Positions 1 through 7,746 of a stretch of 35,816 bases of DNA are shown here, piece by piece. The notes beneath the pieces are model-generated. The model was not told the origin of the DNA, did no database searches, and saw nothing but the letters and a program-made list of their open reading frames with translations. The position numbers were made by a program, and so were the translations under genes. How positions within the stretch are numbered: position 1 is the first letter of the stretch; the number at the start of each line of letters is the position of its first letter. Origin of the DNA: JBGPHT01 sp041484525 (GTDB lineage: Bacteria > Acidobacteriota > Terriglobia > Bryobacterales > Bryobacteraceae); NCBI GenBank assembly GCA_041484525.1, contig JBGPHT010000073.1, positions 1-35,816 of the forward strand, read 5' to 3'.

Positions 1-100
1 GCTGGCGGATGGCACGTAGCGGATGGTCTGCGGGCACACGCCCTTCCAGGGACACGTAGCTGAACATTCCGGGCTGCAGTTGGCCGTCGTTTCCGCGCAT
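1..100 (-). mobile_element. 5' end of an IS transposase gene, running off the window
   Basis: Read on the minus strand from ATG at 100 the frame gives MRGNDGQLQPGMFSYVSLEG and then RVPADHPLRAIRQ before the window ends. This start (short polar leader, MFSYVSLE-RVP-DHPLR) is what I know as the N-terminus of IS1182/IS5-type DDE transposases. Only about 33 residues are visible, so the catalytic residues and the far terminal repeat are outside the window, and whether the copy is intact cannot be told. The element end should lie somewhere in the next 50-150 bases to the right, but no inverted repeat could be fixed by eye. Bases 101-250 hold no other gene that I can support. Confidence 0.7.
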
Positions 101-250
101 ACCCAAATGACGTTCAAAACATCCATGGGGTATCTTGATTTGGTGGGTCTTTCAACAAACTCCTAATTTAGCATCTGACTATGTTGGTAACGCGTCAGTA
201 TGGCGAGGTCTAACTCAATAGGGTGATACGGAAGTCGTCATGGTTATTAA

Positions 251-634
251 TCACTTGAGCAGGAGCCTACCATCGTGTGCGATGCCAACACCTCCACTAA
301 GCGCTCTTGAACATAATCTGAAGGCGCGGTATTGCTTTGGTGTCATCGCGAACGCAGCACGAAACGCACGGCAGAACTTGCTTGTGTCCGTGAACCAGAC
401 TCGGTACGCGACCTCCTTTACAGTGAGGACCGATTCCCCGAGCAATCGACGCGCCTTTTCCATTCGCACGGCGAACAGATAGCGATGGAAGCTCTGACTG
501 CACTCGCGACGGAAGAGCTTACCGAGATGGGACGGTGTGACCCCGAACTCGCCGCCAATTTGACGTAGCGTAAGGCCAGTGTCAGAGCAACGCGTTTCCA
601 CGACCTGCTGAGCTGCTGCCACTCGCCAGTCCAT
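251..634 (-). CDS. Short AraC-family DNA-binding protein (HTH domain only)
   Basis: The 127-residue product is essentially a lone AraC/XylS-type double helix-turn-helix domain. The first HTH is LTLRQIGGEFGVTPSHLGKLFRRE, split here as LTLRQIGGEFGVTPSHL plus GKLFRRE, at about residues 21-44; the second is VKEVAYRVWFTDTSKFCRAF followed by FAMTPKQYR at about 72-101. AraC regulators normally have 250-300 residues with a sensor domain in front; none is encoded upstream in any frame I could read, so this is either a stand-alone HTH protein or the surviving 3' part of a larger gene. It lies beside an IS fragment in a region without other intact genes, which favours a relic. Target genes are unknown. 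Confidence 0.6.
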   Translation of the reverse strand: MDWRVAAAQQVVETRCSDTGLTLRQIGGEFGVTPSHLGKLFRRECSQSFHRYLFAVRMEKARRLLGESVLTVKEVAYRVWFTDTSKFCRAFRAAFAMTPKQYRAFRLCSRALSGGVGIAHDGRLLLK

Positions 635-1287
635 AAGAGACGCTCAATGGCGGATGAACCGAGTAACCTGGCTTTAAGTCTATTTGAACCGGCAGGCGAT
701 CGGCAATTGTCTAATGTAATAGAGTTATTTATGGTCAACACTATGTTCGCCTCGAGTCAATGAACCGCGTTCTATTCGACAGGGCAATAGGTGAGACTGA
801 TGGACTAGAAGTTAGGTAAAAACTGCTGTGTATTGCGAGTGTGGCTCATTTGAGTTATAGAGTCTACATTAACTTAGAGGGCTGACGAGTATTACGTCAA
901 CAAGCTCCTGCCGGATTTACCTAAGTAGACTGGCCGACTGTCGAAACCCGATCCCAAAGAGACCGTACTTCCAGTCCCGGACGCGATTCGGTTGCTGCCT
1001 TACTGCCTCCCCGTGATCGAGGGGGTGCTCAGCCCGTATGTCAACCCGTTCGATATCAGCGCCACAGAGTCGAACACCTGACCCAAACACGATAGGCCCG
1101 CGGAGTCCTTCACCGCGACCAGAGTTGCCGCAATCATCCCTATTACAGCGCAAAACAAGCAAAGAATCAGTAATCGACTTAGCTGGTGTGGGCGTGGACC
1201 TTCTCCTACTCGACGGTATGATCGACAATTTCGTGAAGATAATCATTACTGAAACCTACATACGACTTAGTCGTATCGGTAGGGCCT
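635..1287. other. 653-bp stretch without a supported gene
   Basis: No recognisable gene was found. Two short readings are suggestive but conflict: on minus around 1010-1240 an open frame holds a hydrophobic run (LLILCLFCAVIGMIAATLVA) that would form one membrane helix but has no good start; on plus around 915-1080 a frame reads PVPDAIRLLPYCLPVIEGVL. Neither has a ribosome-binding site or a known family. The stretch looks less GC-rich than the DNA to its right, in keeping with decayed or imported sequence. Confidence 0.35.
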
Positions 1288-1572
1288 TCAGCGCCGGGTT
1301 TGGGAACGAGCGGCCGAACGATAAGGGGCGCAGGCGGCGCGCTCATCTCGCCGGACCCCAATCCCGTATTGATAGCAGTAGCCCAGATCTAACGACGCCG
1401 AGCCGTCATCCCGCATTGCGGCAGCACGTTGCCACCATGCGAACGCACGCCTCCGGTTTCCTGCCACCCGATAAATCGCCGCTATATTGGTGGGGATTTG
1501 GACATCGCCCCCCAAAGACAGCAGCTTCTTCAATCGGGCAATCTCAGAGCGACATTGGTTCAAATCGTCCAC
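1288..1572 (-). pseudogene. Sel1-repeat protein fragment
   Basis: The 94-residue frame contains a tetratricopeptide/Sel1-like unit: NIAAIYRVAGNRRRAFAWWQ at about residues 29-48, then a typical Sel1 core DLGYCYQYGIGVRRDERAA at about 62-80. Members of this family normally continue with further repeats (a following segment of the kind REEAMYHLA); here the frame stops 14 residues after the core. It is therefore probably the middle of a longer repeat protein cut at its 3' end. The start ATG at 1572 is the first available; no clear ribosome-binding site. Sel1 repeats mediate protein-protein contacts; no specific function can be given. Confidence 0.5.
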
Positions 1573-1653
1573 GCTGGGATTCCATCATTCGATCGTCTTG
1601 CGCTCAGCGTGCGGCTTACACCAACATACGGCAATCGATCCGCCGGTTAACCG

Positions 1654-3684
1654 CTACTTACTCAGCGTCAAGTCGATCCATTGCGACGCGGTGCCCTTCT
1701 TCGGATCCGCCAACTTATCGTGCGCCATCATTTGCATTGTGTATTCTCCCTCGGCAAACGAGGCTGGGACCACGAACGAACCGACCACCGTAAGCTCCTT
1801 AGCGCCAGGGTCGGGCGCGATCGGTATCAGGTTGCTCGCGAATACCTGAGCTCCGTCGCGGAACAGCCGGAGCTCCACTTCCACTTGCGTGCCGCCCGGT
1901 TTCCCGGATCGCGCGCCATACACTTGGAAACCATAGTCGATCCTCTGCCCGATCCTGAAGTTTCGCGACGCGGTCTTAGCGCGGCGGGCGCCGGCGTCTT
2001 CGCCTTCCTCCGATTCGGACAGAACCAGGCTGGAGAGAGCGAAGCGCTGCTTGTTGAAGTCGGGAACTTCCACGAATGTTCCGGCGGAGCCTGTGGCGGC
2101 CGCTTCCTCGTCCCTCACGGCCGCGCGGATTTCGTACGCGCCGGGCTTGGGAATCGCGATCTCGATCTGGTAGCTGATCCAGTCGTCGAGCCCGGATGCC
2201 TGCCGTTCGGGGAGCTCGATGGTGTGCCGCTGGTCCTTGCTGATGACGACCTTGTTATTGGCGTCGAAGGCCACTGCCGCCACATCGAGCACCACCGCTT
2301 TCTTGCCATCGTCGCCAGTCCGGACGCGCAGATCCCGGCCGTCGACCGAGAGTAGCGCCCGCAGCAGCGACCGGCGCGCTCCGGTCTTCGGATCGGGCGG
2401 AGAGGCGGAATAAACGGGACTGAGCCGCATCCCGATTGTTCCCGCTGCAAACGGCGAAAACAATGCACGCCGCATGAGATCTTCCCTGGTCTGCGGCTCC
2501 GCCGGCGCGTTTCCCGGCAGCAGACCGAAGCTGGTTCGCGTGCGAACGTTCAGACCGTTGCGCTGGACCTTCACACGAATACGTCGATTCCGGTCATCGC
2601 CGCGCATCCCGTCGATTTCTTCCGGCGCCGGACTGTATCCCAGCAGGTAGTATCCGGTCATGTCCTCCATTGCTTTGCCCAAGGCGGCGCTCAGCGAGTC
2701 AGTGTCATGTACAAACAGGCCGCCGGTCTCTTTCGCCAGGAAGTAGGGAACAGTCTGCAAACTGGCGCGCCTCCGCGGATCCAATTCCAATACCGATGCC
2801 ACCGACACGCCCTTGGCATCGAACGTGTAGAAGACCACGCCGGCGCGGTTGGCCAAATCCGCTATCTGCCTGGTTCGCTCTTCCATCCGTTTGACATAGG
2901 CAGGATCTGTTTGCTGTCCGAGTACAGGAGTCAACTGGGATAGAGGAAACTCAATTCCATCGGAGAATAAAACGATCGCCTTCCGGCCTGGCATCTCCCG
3001 CAACCCCTCGATCGCACGCGCCAACGCTGCCATCGCCACACCATGGTAGGTCTCCATGAAGTATGCATTCGCCGCACCGATCAACCCCGCGCGGTCACTG
3101 CCCGGCCGGTCCTGGTGGTTGATCCGATCGTAGTTTTGACCGACCAACCGCACCAGGCGCTCCATTGCGGCGCGGATCCGCCGCGGATCGCTGGTGAACC
3201 TCTCGTAGATTCCCATGTTGCTGCGCGTGGCCATGACCGAGATGAGATCGCCGGGCGACACTTGCTCGTCCGCGAATCGCCGGACCACCGGCGCCAACAA
3301 GCCAATGTTCTCCGGCGACGTGTGGACCTCATCGATCATGAACACCACGGTTCGGTGAACTTCCTCGCGGCGCGGTGTATGGGCTACCTGCGCGGTTGCT
3401 GCGGCGCTTTTCCGGCCCGCGTCGACGAAGGAGAAGTACGCAATGTTCTTTTCTTTCCCGTCTACCAGAAGCTGAAAATCTTCCGGACGCAAATCGGGAA
3501 CGCGGCGTCCATCGGAGTCCGTACGCAAATCGGGAACGCGGCGTCCATCGGAGTCCGTCACGACCGCTTCCACCTGCAGCAACTCGACGTTGACGCGGAC
3601 TAGCGGTTGCGCCGGCGTTTGTTCCGCTGCCGGCAGAGATACTATCAGGCCCGCCGACACAACGATTCGCACGATTCCAAACAC
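1654..3684 (-). CDS. Secreted VWFA-domain protein, acidobacterial type
   Basis: About 676 residues. A GTG at 3684 gives a good signal peptide (FGIVRIVVSAGLIVSLPAAE); an upstream TTG at 3741 would add 19 residues that spoil it, so GTG is preferred. Then comes the pre-domain typical of acidobacterial VWFA proteins (VRVNVELLQVEAVVTDSDGR ... PEDFQLLVDG), followed by the von Willebrand A fold beginning RTVVFMIDEVHTSPENIG and running through AIVLFSDGIEF. The metal site differs from the classic DxSxS, reading DEVHTS. After TGYYLLGYSP a C-terminal half of beta-rich sequence follows. Family members (TIGR03436-like) are abundant in Acidobacteriota and their role is not established; binding at the envelope is inferred. 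It is last in an operon after an ABC exporter, 57 bases beyond the permease stop, so the exporter could act on the same envelope process. Confidence 0.85.
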   Translation of the reverse strand: MFGIVRIVVSAGLIVSLPAAEQTPAQPLVRVNVELLQVEAVVTDSDGRRVPDLRTDSDGRRVPDLRPEDFQLLVDGKEKNIAYFSFVDAGRKSAAATAQVAHTPRREEVHRTVVFMIDEVHTSPENIGLLAPVVRRFADEQVSPGDLISVMATRSNMGIYERFTSDPRRIRAAMERLVRLVGQNYDRINHQDRPGSDRAGLIGAANAYFMETYHGVAMAALARAIEGLREMPGRKAIVLFSDGIEFPLSQLTPVLGQQTDPAYVKRMEERTRQIADLANRAGVVFYTFDAKGVSVASVLELDPRRRASLQTVPYFLAKETGGLFVHDTDSLSAALGKAMEDMTGYYLLGYSPAPEEIDGMRGDDRNRRIRVKVQRNGLNVRTRTSFGLLPGNAPAEPQTREDLMRRALFSPFAAGTIGMRLSPVYSASPPDPKTGARRSLLRALLSVDGRDLRVRTGDDGKKAVVLDVAAVAFDANNKVVISKDQRHTIELPERQASGLDDWISYQIEIAIPKPGAYEIRAAVRDEEAAATGSAGTFVEVPDFNKQRFALSSLVLSESEEGEDAGARRAKTASRNFRIGQRIDYGFQVYGARSGKPGGTQVEVELRLFRDGAQVFASNLIPIAPDPGAKELTVVGSFVVPASFAEGEYTMQMMAHDKLADPKKGTASQWIDLTLSK
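3487..3558 (-). repeat. Perfect 36-bp tandem duplication in frame
   Basis: Two identical 36-bp units lie head to tail at 3487-3522 and 3523-3558. They encode the 12-residue unit TDSDGRRVPDLR twice, directly before PEDFQLLVDG. In the family this spot normally has a single copy of the type VTD-dG-pV-dLr-eDF. Identity at every base, including third positions, shows that the duplication is very recent, or an assembly slip. Confidence 0.95.
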
Positions 3685-3741
3685 CCTGTGAGTATACAAC
3701 CGGACCGGGTAGGAACTGCTCGCTCCCGCGGCACGCAACAA

Positions 3742-4740
3742 TTAGCGCTGTTCCAACCGTCCGCCGTAGATCCACGTCGAACCAATCCAGACCCCAACGC
3801 ACGGGATCAGAAACAGCACACTGCTAAAGAGGATCGCCGACGCCGCACCCGCCATCAGTGCGGCCTGCACCAGCCCGGCGACGATCGATCCGCCGGTCGA
3901 AAAGCGCCAGCGGGTCTGCACGCGCAAATGTTCGACTGATTCGGCGCGTCCCATCGCGAGCGACACAAACGCAGCGCCCAGCGCAGCCAGCGGAGCCAGC
4001 GGCAGCGTCAGCGGGATCAGCACCAGCAGAAACGCGGCGTCCTTGGCGGCCAGAATCTGCCATCCGCGCAACGGCAGCAGGCGATAGCGTGCCAGTCCTC
4101 CGCGGCCGTCGAGTCCGAACAAGGACTGCGCGTAGCTCGAAAAAGCGAGCACGACCAACACCGACACCGGCATCAACGCTTCGGGCGGACTTCCTGCAAT
4201 GCGCCAGGCCAAAGTCGCGAGGCTGAGGATGAGGGCGCAGTAGAAGTCGAGTGTGGAGAGCATCTCGCGGATATTCTTGCGAATGAGTTGTCCCAGGGGC
4301 CCGGGAAGTGCGGGCACCAGTCGCCAGACGACGCGGGTGCCGGGGATCGGCAAGTCGGAAAGCAGAAACGCAACGGCGATGGTGCCGGCGATCAGCGCCC
4401 AGAGCCCCACCGTCACAGCGCCGCGCGCGGCCCAGACGGCGAGCGCGGCGATGGTCCACGTGAGTGGGTTGACCCAGGGGCTGGCCAGGCGCAGCAGCCA
4501 CCGCTCACGGCGATCGAGCGGCCAGAGTTCCAGCCGCGATGCGGGGATCTTACGCAACGGGTCGGTGCTCAGAGGGAACAGAAGGACCAAGCCGATGATC
4601 AGATAGATGAACGCGCCCGCCTTCTGCAGCAGAAGGGCGCAGACCAGGAAAAAATTGTTACCGGCCACCGAAGCCAGGGACTTCTGGTCGCGGCGAAGGG
4701 CGGTGAAGAGCGCCCTTAGGACCGCGGCGACCCGAGCCAT
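3742..4740 (-). CDS. ABC-2 type transporter permease
   Basis: About 332 residues. ATG at 4740 is chosen because it starts MARVAAVLRALFTALRRDQK, a cytoplasmic leader before the first membrane helix, and overlaps the end of the ATPase gene by 25 bases, typical of coupled ABC genes; longer upstream readings fall inside the ATPase coding sequence. Hydrophobic spans are visible as NFFLVCALLLQKAGAFIYLI, LTWTIAALAVWAARGAVTVG plus WALIAGTIAVAF, FYCALILSLATLAWRI, VSVLVVLAFSSYAQSLFG, DAAFLLVLIPLTLPLAPLAA, VQAALMAGAASAILFSSVLF and the C-terminal FLIPCVGVWIGSTW. It should form the membrane channel of an exporter with the ATPase encoded just upstream. The substrate cannot be read from sequence. Confidence 0.8.
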   Translation of the reverse strand: MARVAAVLRALFTALRRDQKSLASVAGNNFFLVCALLLQKAGAFIYLIIGLVLLFPLSTDPLRKIPASRLELWPLDRRERWLLRLASPWVNPLTWTIAALAVWAARGAVTVGLWALIAGTIAVAFLLSDLPIPGTRVVWRLVPALPGPLGQLIRKNIREMLSTLDFYCALILSLATLAWRIAGSPPEALMPVSVLVVLAFSSYAQSLFGLDGRGGLARYRLLPLRGWQILAAKDAAFLLVLIPLTLPLAPLAALGAAFVSLAMGRAESVEHLRVQTRWRFSTGGSIVAGLVQAALMAGAASAILFSSVLFLIPCVGVWIGSTWIYGGRLEQR

Positions 4741-5459
4741 TCCAGTTCCTCCACAACCGGTGCTTCCACCAGATCGAAGTAGTGCTGCTCGAGAGATTGC
4801 GGCAGCTCGGCGGGCGGCGAGTCCCACACGATCGCGCCCTTGCGGATCATGACGAGCTGCGTCGCGATCTGCTCGGCCACGGAAAGAATGTGAGACGTCA
4901 GGAAGACAGTGACGCCGCGCCGCGCCACCGATTGCAGCAAGTCGCGCATGATTTTCGAGGTGACGGGGTCGATGGCTTCGAAGGGTTCGTCGAGGAACAG
5001 CACGCGCGGATTGGGCAGCAGGGCCATAGCGAACGACGTTTTCTTGCGCATGCCGTGCGAACAGGCGGCGGCGAAAGTGTGGCGGCCGTGTTCGAGCGAG
5101 AGCGCGTGCAGAAGCTGGGCGGTGCGCGCGCGAGTGGTGTTACGCGACAAGCCGTAAACGGCTCCGGTGAGGAGCAGGTGTTCTTCGACAGTAAGGTCGT
5201 CGAAAAGTCCGAGGTCCTCGGGGAGGACGCCGATAATCCGCTTGAGTTCGAGGGACTTCTGAATGACGTCCAGGCCGCAGACTTCGACTTCGCCCGAGGT
5301 GGGCGTCAGCAGGCCGGTGAGCATCTTCACAGTGGTGGACTTGCCGGCTCCGTTGGGGCCCAGGAAGCAGCAGATGGCACCCTCGGCGACTTCCAGGTTG
5401 ATCTGGTCCACGGCGGTGAAGTCGCCGAATCGGCGGGTAAGCTTGCGGCAGGAGATCAT
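4716..5459 (-). CDS. ABC transporter ATP-binding protein
   Basis: 247 residues from ATG 5459 (MISCRKLTRRFGDFTAVDQI); the frame stays open far upstream but that part is antisense to the sigma and anti-sigma genes. Walker A is GPNGAGKS at about residues 34-41, the signature region reads CSHGMRKK at about 133-140 in place of LSGGQ (the SxGMRxK form is common in ABC-2 exporters), Walker B is RVLFLDEP at about 152-159, and the switch histidine is in FLTSH at about 190. It would hydrolyse ATP to drive the permease whose gene overlaps its 3' end. It is the first gene of a minus-strand operon and diverges from the sigma-factor operon across a 66-bp gap. Confidence 0.9.
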   Translation of the reverse strand: MISCRKLTRRFGDFTAVDQINLEVAEGAICCFLGPNGAGKSTTVKMLTGLLTPTSGEVEVCGLDVIQKSLELKRIIGVLPEDLGLFDDLTVEEHLLLTGAVYGLSRNTTRARTAQLLHALSLEHGRHTFAAACSHGMRKKTSFAMALLPNPRVLFLDEPFEAIDPVTSKIMRDLLQSVARRGVTVFLTSHILSVAEQIATQLVMIRKGAIVWDSPPAELPQSLEQHYFDLVEAPVVEELEWLGSPRS

Positions 5460-5505
5460 CAAGTCTATTGTGCGGCATTCCGCCGCAACCGCCCACTCCC
5501 GGCCT

Positions 5506-5520
5506 TTTTGTGTCACAAAA
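5506..5520. promoter_or_regulatory. 15-bp palindrome between divergent operons
   Basis: TTTTGTG, one central base, CACAAAA: a perfect 7-bp inverted repeat in the gap between the ABC operon (minus, start 5459) and the sigma-factor operon (plus, start near 5526). The TGTG-N-CACA layout suits a dimeric regulator binding site, but the spacing is not that of a CRP/FNR box. No factor can be assigned. Confidence 0.3.
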
Positions 5521-5525
5521 GAGAG

Positions 5526-6107
5526 GTGGCGGACGTTATAGGCATTGTGCAGCCTGTAGAGGGGGTCACCTGGAACCCGGCAGCAGCGGGTGACAGGGGC
5601 GACTGGTTCGACGCGATTTTTCGGGAGCATTATCCGCGAGTGGTCGGAGTACTGGCCCGTCTGACGGGGGACCGCGCGCAGGCCGAAGAGATCGCGTCGG
5701 ATGTGTTCTGCAAGCTGTCGCGGCGGCCCGGCGCATTTGCGAAGCCGGAAGAGGTCACGGCGTGGTTGTACCGCGTGGCGACCAACGCCGGCTTTGACGC
5801 GTGGCGCGCAAATTCGCGGCGGCGGAAGCATGAAGAGGCCGCCGGCGTCGAAAGTTTGCGAACCACGGCCTCGGGCGGCGCACTCGACGAGCTGCTGCGG
5901 GAAGAACGATGCGCCCGAGTGCGGGTGGTGTTGGCCTCGTTGAAGTCGAGAGAGGCGGAGCTGCTGCTGCTGCGGGCGAGCGGCATGGCGTATCGGGAAC
6001 TGGCCGGCGCTGTGGGGGTACAGCCGGGGTCGGTGGGCACACTGTTGGCGCGGGCGGAGTCGGAATTCGAACGGCGATTCCGGGCGCGTTACGGAGATAA
6101 CGTATGA
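5526..6107 (+). CDS. RNA polymerase sigma factor, sigma-70/ECF type
   Basis: About 193 residues. Region 2 is visible as FDAIFREHYPRVVGVLARLT followed by GDRAQAEEIASDVFCKLSRR, and region 4 near the C-terminus as LKSREAELLLLRASGMAYRE with LAGAVGVQPGSVGTLLARAE as the promoter-binding HTH. The size and the two-domain layout without region 3 fit ECF sigma factors. The start is uncertain: GTG at 5526 and GTG at 5547 are in frame, there is no ATG before the domain, and a purine-rich stretch (AAAAGAGAGG) lies just before or at the first. The stop overlaps the next gene's start in ATGA, so the two are translationally coupled. The partner is the anti-sigma factor that follows; the target promoters are unknown. 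Confidence 0.85.
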   Translation: MADVIGIVQPVEGVTWNPAAAGDRGDWFDAIFREHYPRVVGVLARLTGDRAQAEEIASDVFCKLSRRPGAFAKPEEVTAWLYRVATNAGFDAWRANSRRRKHEEAAGVESLRTTASGGALDELLREERCARVRVVLASLKSREAELLLLRASGMAYRELAGAVGVQPGSVGTLLARAESEFERRFRARYGDNV

Positions 6108-6739
6108 CGGCGTGTTGGTCGGAAGGCGAATTGCGGGCTTGTCTGGACCGCGAGCTGCCGGCGGACGAGATGGAGCGGATCGGCGTGCATCTGGGCGAGT
6201 GCCCGGCGTGCCGGTCGCTTTATGTCGAGATGTCGGGACGCGCGGCGCAGGTGGCGGAATGGATGTCAGCGCTGCCCGAAGTGGAGGTGCCGGCGTGGCC
6301 TCCGCGGACGGTGCGGGAGCTTGCCCCGCAGCGCACGCGGGCGAAATGGGTGCCGGTGGCGGTAGCGGGCGCGCTAGCTGCGGGACTGGCGCTGCTGGCG
6401 ATGGCAGTGGCGAATCGCGCGGATCGGCGGGCAATTGTGACGCCCGCTGAAACGGCGCCGGTGCAGCAGGCTGCGGCCGGAATCGCGCCGCCAGCGGTTC
6501 CGCTCATCGAGACGGAGCAGGCTCCCGCAGTTCGACCGGCGGCGTTGCGATCGCGGCGGGCGCCCGCGGCGCGGCGGCCGAAGACGGATTTCTACCTGGC
6601 CCTGGACGACGACCCTATCGAAACGGGACTAGTGGTGCGAGTGGCTCTCGATCCGGGAGCCGTGCAGGCGGATGTGATTCTGGGTCCGGACGGGCGGGCG
6701 CGCGCGTTCCGGCTGGTGAGCGACAAATTGAATTTCTGA
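6104..6739 (+). CDS. Zinc-finger anti-sigma factor, single-pass membrane protein
   Basis: 211 residues. The N-terminus carries a ZAS-type zinc motif HLGECPACRSLY, with H29, C33 and C36 matching H-x3-C-x2-C. One membrane helix lies at about 83-104 (VPVAVAGALAAGLALLAMAV), followed by an Ala/Pro-rich periplasmic stretch and a small C-terminal domain. The layout and the 4-bp ATGA overlap with the sigma gene support a role in holding that sigma factor at the membrane until a signal frees it. The stop is 10 bases before the next gene, so all three are likely to form one transcript. The signal is not evident. Confidence 0.8.
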   Translation: MTACWSEGELRACLDRELPADEMERIGVHLGECPACRSLYVEMSGRAAQVAEWMSALPEVEVPAWPPRTVRELAPQRTRAKWVPVAVAGALAAGLALLAMAVANRADRRAIVTPAETAPVQQAAAGIAPPAVPLIETEQAPAVRPAALRSRRAPAARRPKTDFYLALDDDPIETGLVVRVALDPGAVQADVILGPDGRARAFRLVSDKLNF

Positions 6740-6749
6740 GGAGACGACG

Positions 6750-7697
6750 ATGAGACGACTGATTTCCACCGCGGCAGGCGCCGCGTTTCTGACAACGGCG
6801 GTCTGGGCGCAGGACCCGGGCGTTCAAGAAAAACTGATGGTCGAACAACTTTCGCGCGTCGCCGAGGCGCAGGCGAAGGTAATGGCGGTGCGCGGCGCCG
6901 TCATGGGACCGACGGTGAAGGGCGCGCCCTATTCCGCGGACGAGATTACCGAGGCGACGCAGGTATTGGCGGACGGCACGCGTATCCACAATTCGACCCA
7001 GGCGTCGGTGTACCGCGACAGCGAAGGGCGCATGCGGCGCGACACGCCGGAATCGATTACGATCTTCGATCCGGTGGAGGGCGTGAGTTACATTCTGAAC
7101 CCGAAGACACAGACCGGATCGAAGCTGCAAGTATCCATGACGCATAACATAAGGGTGGAGCCGGGCAGCGGAGCTAGCACCTTCCACTACTCGGTTTCGG
7201 CAGGTGAAGTCCGGACGACCACGGAACCGCAGGCGGTGGCGGCGATCAAGGAGAAGATGAAGGCGGAGGATGCGGCGAAGGCCAGCAAGAACGTCTCCGT
7301 AATCGTGAATAACGAAGGTTTCACCTACTCGACTGCTACTAGCGCGGACATGTCGCCTGGGGTTGCGATGGCAGGAACGCTCGTCCCGGCGATGCGGAGG
7401 ATCGAGATCGGCAAGGGCCAGTCGGACTCCTTGGGCAAGCAGCCCGTCGAGGGCGTGATGTCCGAGGGCAGCCGGATGACGCGGACGATCGAGGCGGGCT
7501 CAATCGGCAACGACCGGCCGATTCAGACGGTGTCGGAGCGGTGGTACTCGCCCGAACTGCAGACCACGATGATGAGCAAGAGCAGCGATCCGCGGTCGGG
7601 CGACCAGGTTTTCCGCCTGACCAACGTGCATCGCGGCGAGCCTGGCGCCTACCTGTTCCAGCCCCCGGCCGGCTATCAGATCAACGACCGGAAATAG
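6750..7697 (+). CDS. Secreted protein of unknown function, third gene of the sigma/anti-sigma operon
   Basis: 315 residues with a signal peptide MRRLISTAAGAAFLTTAVWA and cleavage expected before QDPG. The ribosome-binding site GAGGAGACG sits just before ATG 6750. The middle has motifs I associate with an uncharacterised family common in Acidobacteriota: LADGTRIHNSTQASVYRDSE followed by GRMRRD, then IFDPVEGVSYILNPKTQT, and near the end WYSPELQTTMMSKSSDPRSG and FRLTNVHRGEPGAYLFQPPA. The beta-rich, Gly/Thr-rich sequence suggests a periplasmic or surface beta-fold. No catalytic motif is visible. Being co-transcribed with the regulators it may be a sensor or an output of the same envelope response; this is inference only. 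Confidence 0.75.
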   Translation: MRRLISTAAGAAFLTTAVWAQDPGVQEKLMVEQLSRVAEAQAKVMAVRGAVMGPTVKGAPYSADEITEATQVLADGTRIHNSTQASVYRDSEGRMRRDTPESITIFDPVEGVSYILNPKTQTGSKLQVSMTHNIRVEPGSGASTFHYSVSAGEVRTTTEPQAVAAIKEKMKAEDAAKASKNVSVIVNNEGFTYSTATSADMSPGVAMAGTLVPAMRRIEIGKGQSDSLGKQPVEGVMSEGSRMTRTIEAGSIGNDRPIQTVSERWYSPELQTTMMSKSSDPRSGDQVFRLTNVHRGEPGAYLFQPPAGYQINDRK

Positions 7698-7705
7698 TTG
7701 TCCTC

Positions 7706-7742
7706 ACGGCCGCGGCTCTGGTGCGAACAGAGCCGCGGCCGT
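7706..7742. terminator. Strong hairpin between convergent genes
   Basis: Perfect 15-bp arms (7706-7720 ACGGCCGCGGCTCTG; 7728-7742 its complement) around a 7-base loop. It fills the gap between the plus-strand gene ending at 7697 and the minus-strand VOC gene ending at 7747. No clear T tract follows on either strand, so it may act as a bidirectional terminator or an mRNA 3'-end stabiliser. Confidence 0.7.
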
Positions 7743-7746
7743 ATCC

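Noticed and set aside
1038..1793. Plus-strand open frame of 251 codons in the relic zone
   Set aside because: Ser/Arg/Pro-rich sequence with no motif, overlapping the Sel1 fragment and the end of the VWFA gene on the other strand.
5460..6434. Upstream extension of the ABC ATPase frame by some 325 codons
   Set aside because: The extension is antisense to the sigma and anti-sigma genes and Pro/Arg-rich; ATG 5459 starts exactly at the family N-terminus.
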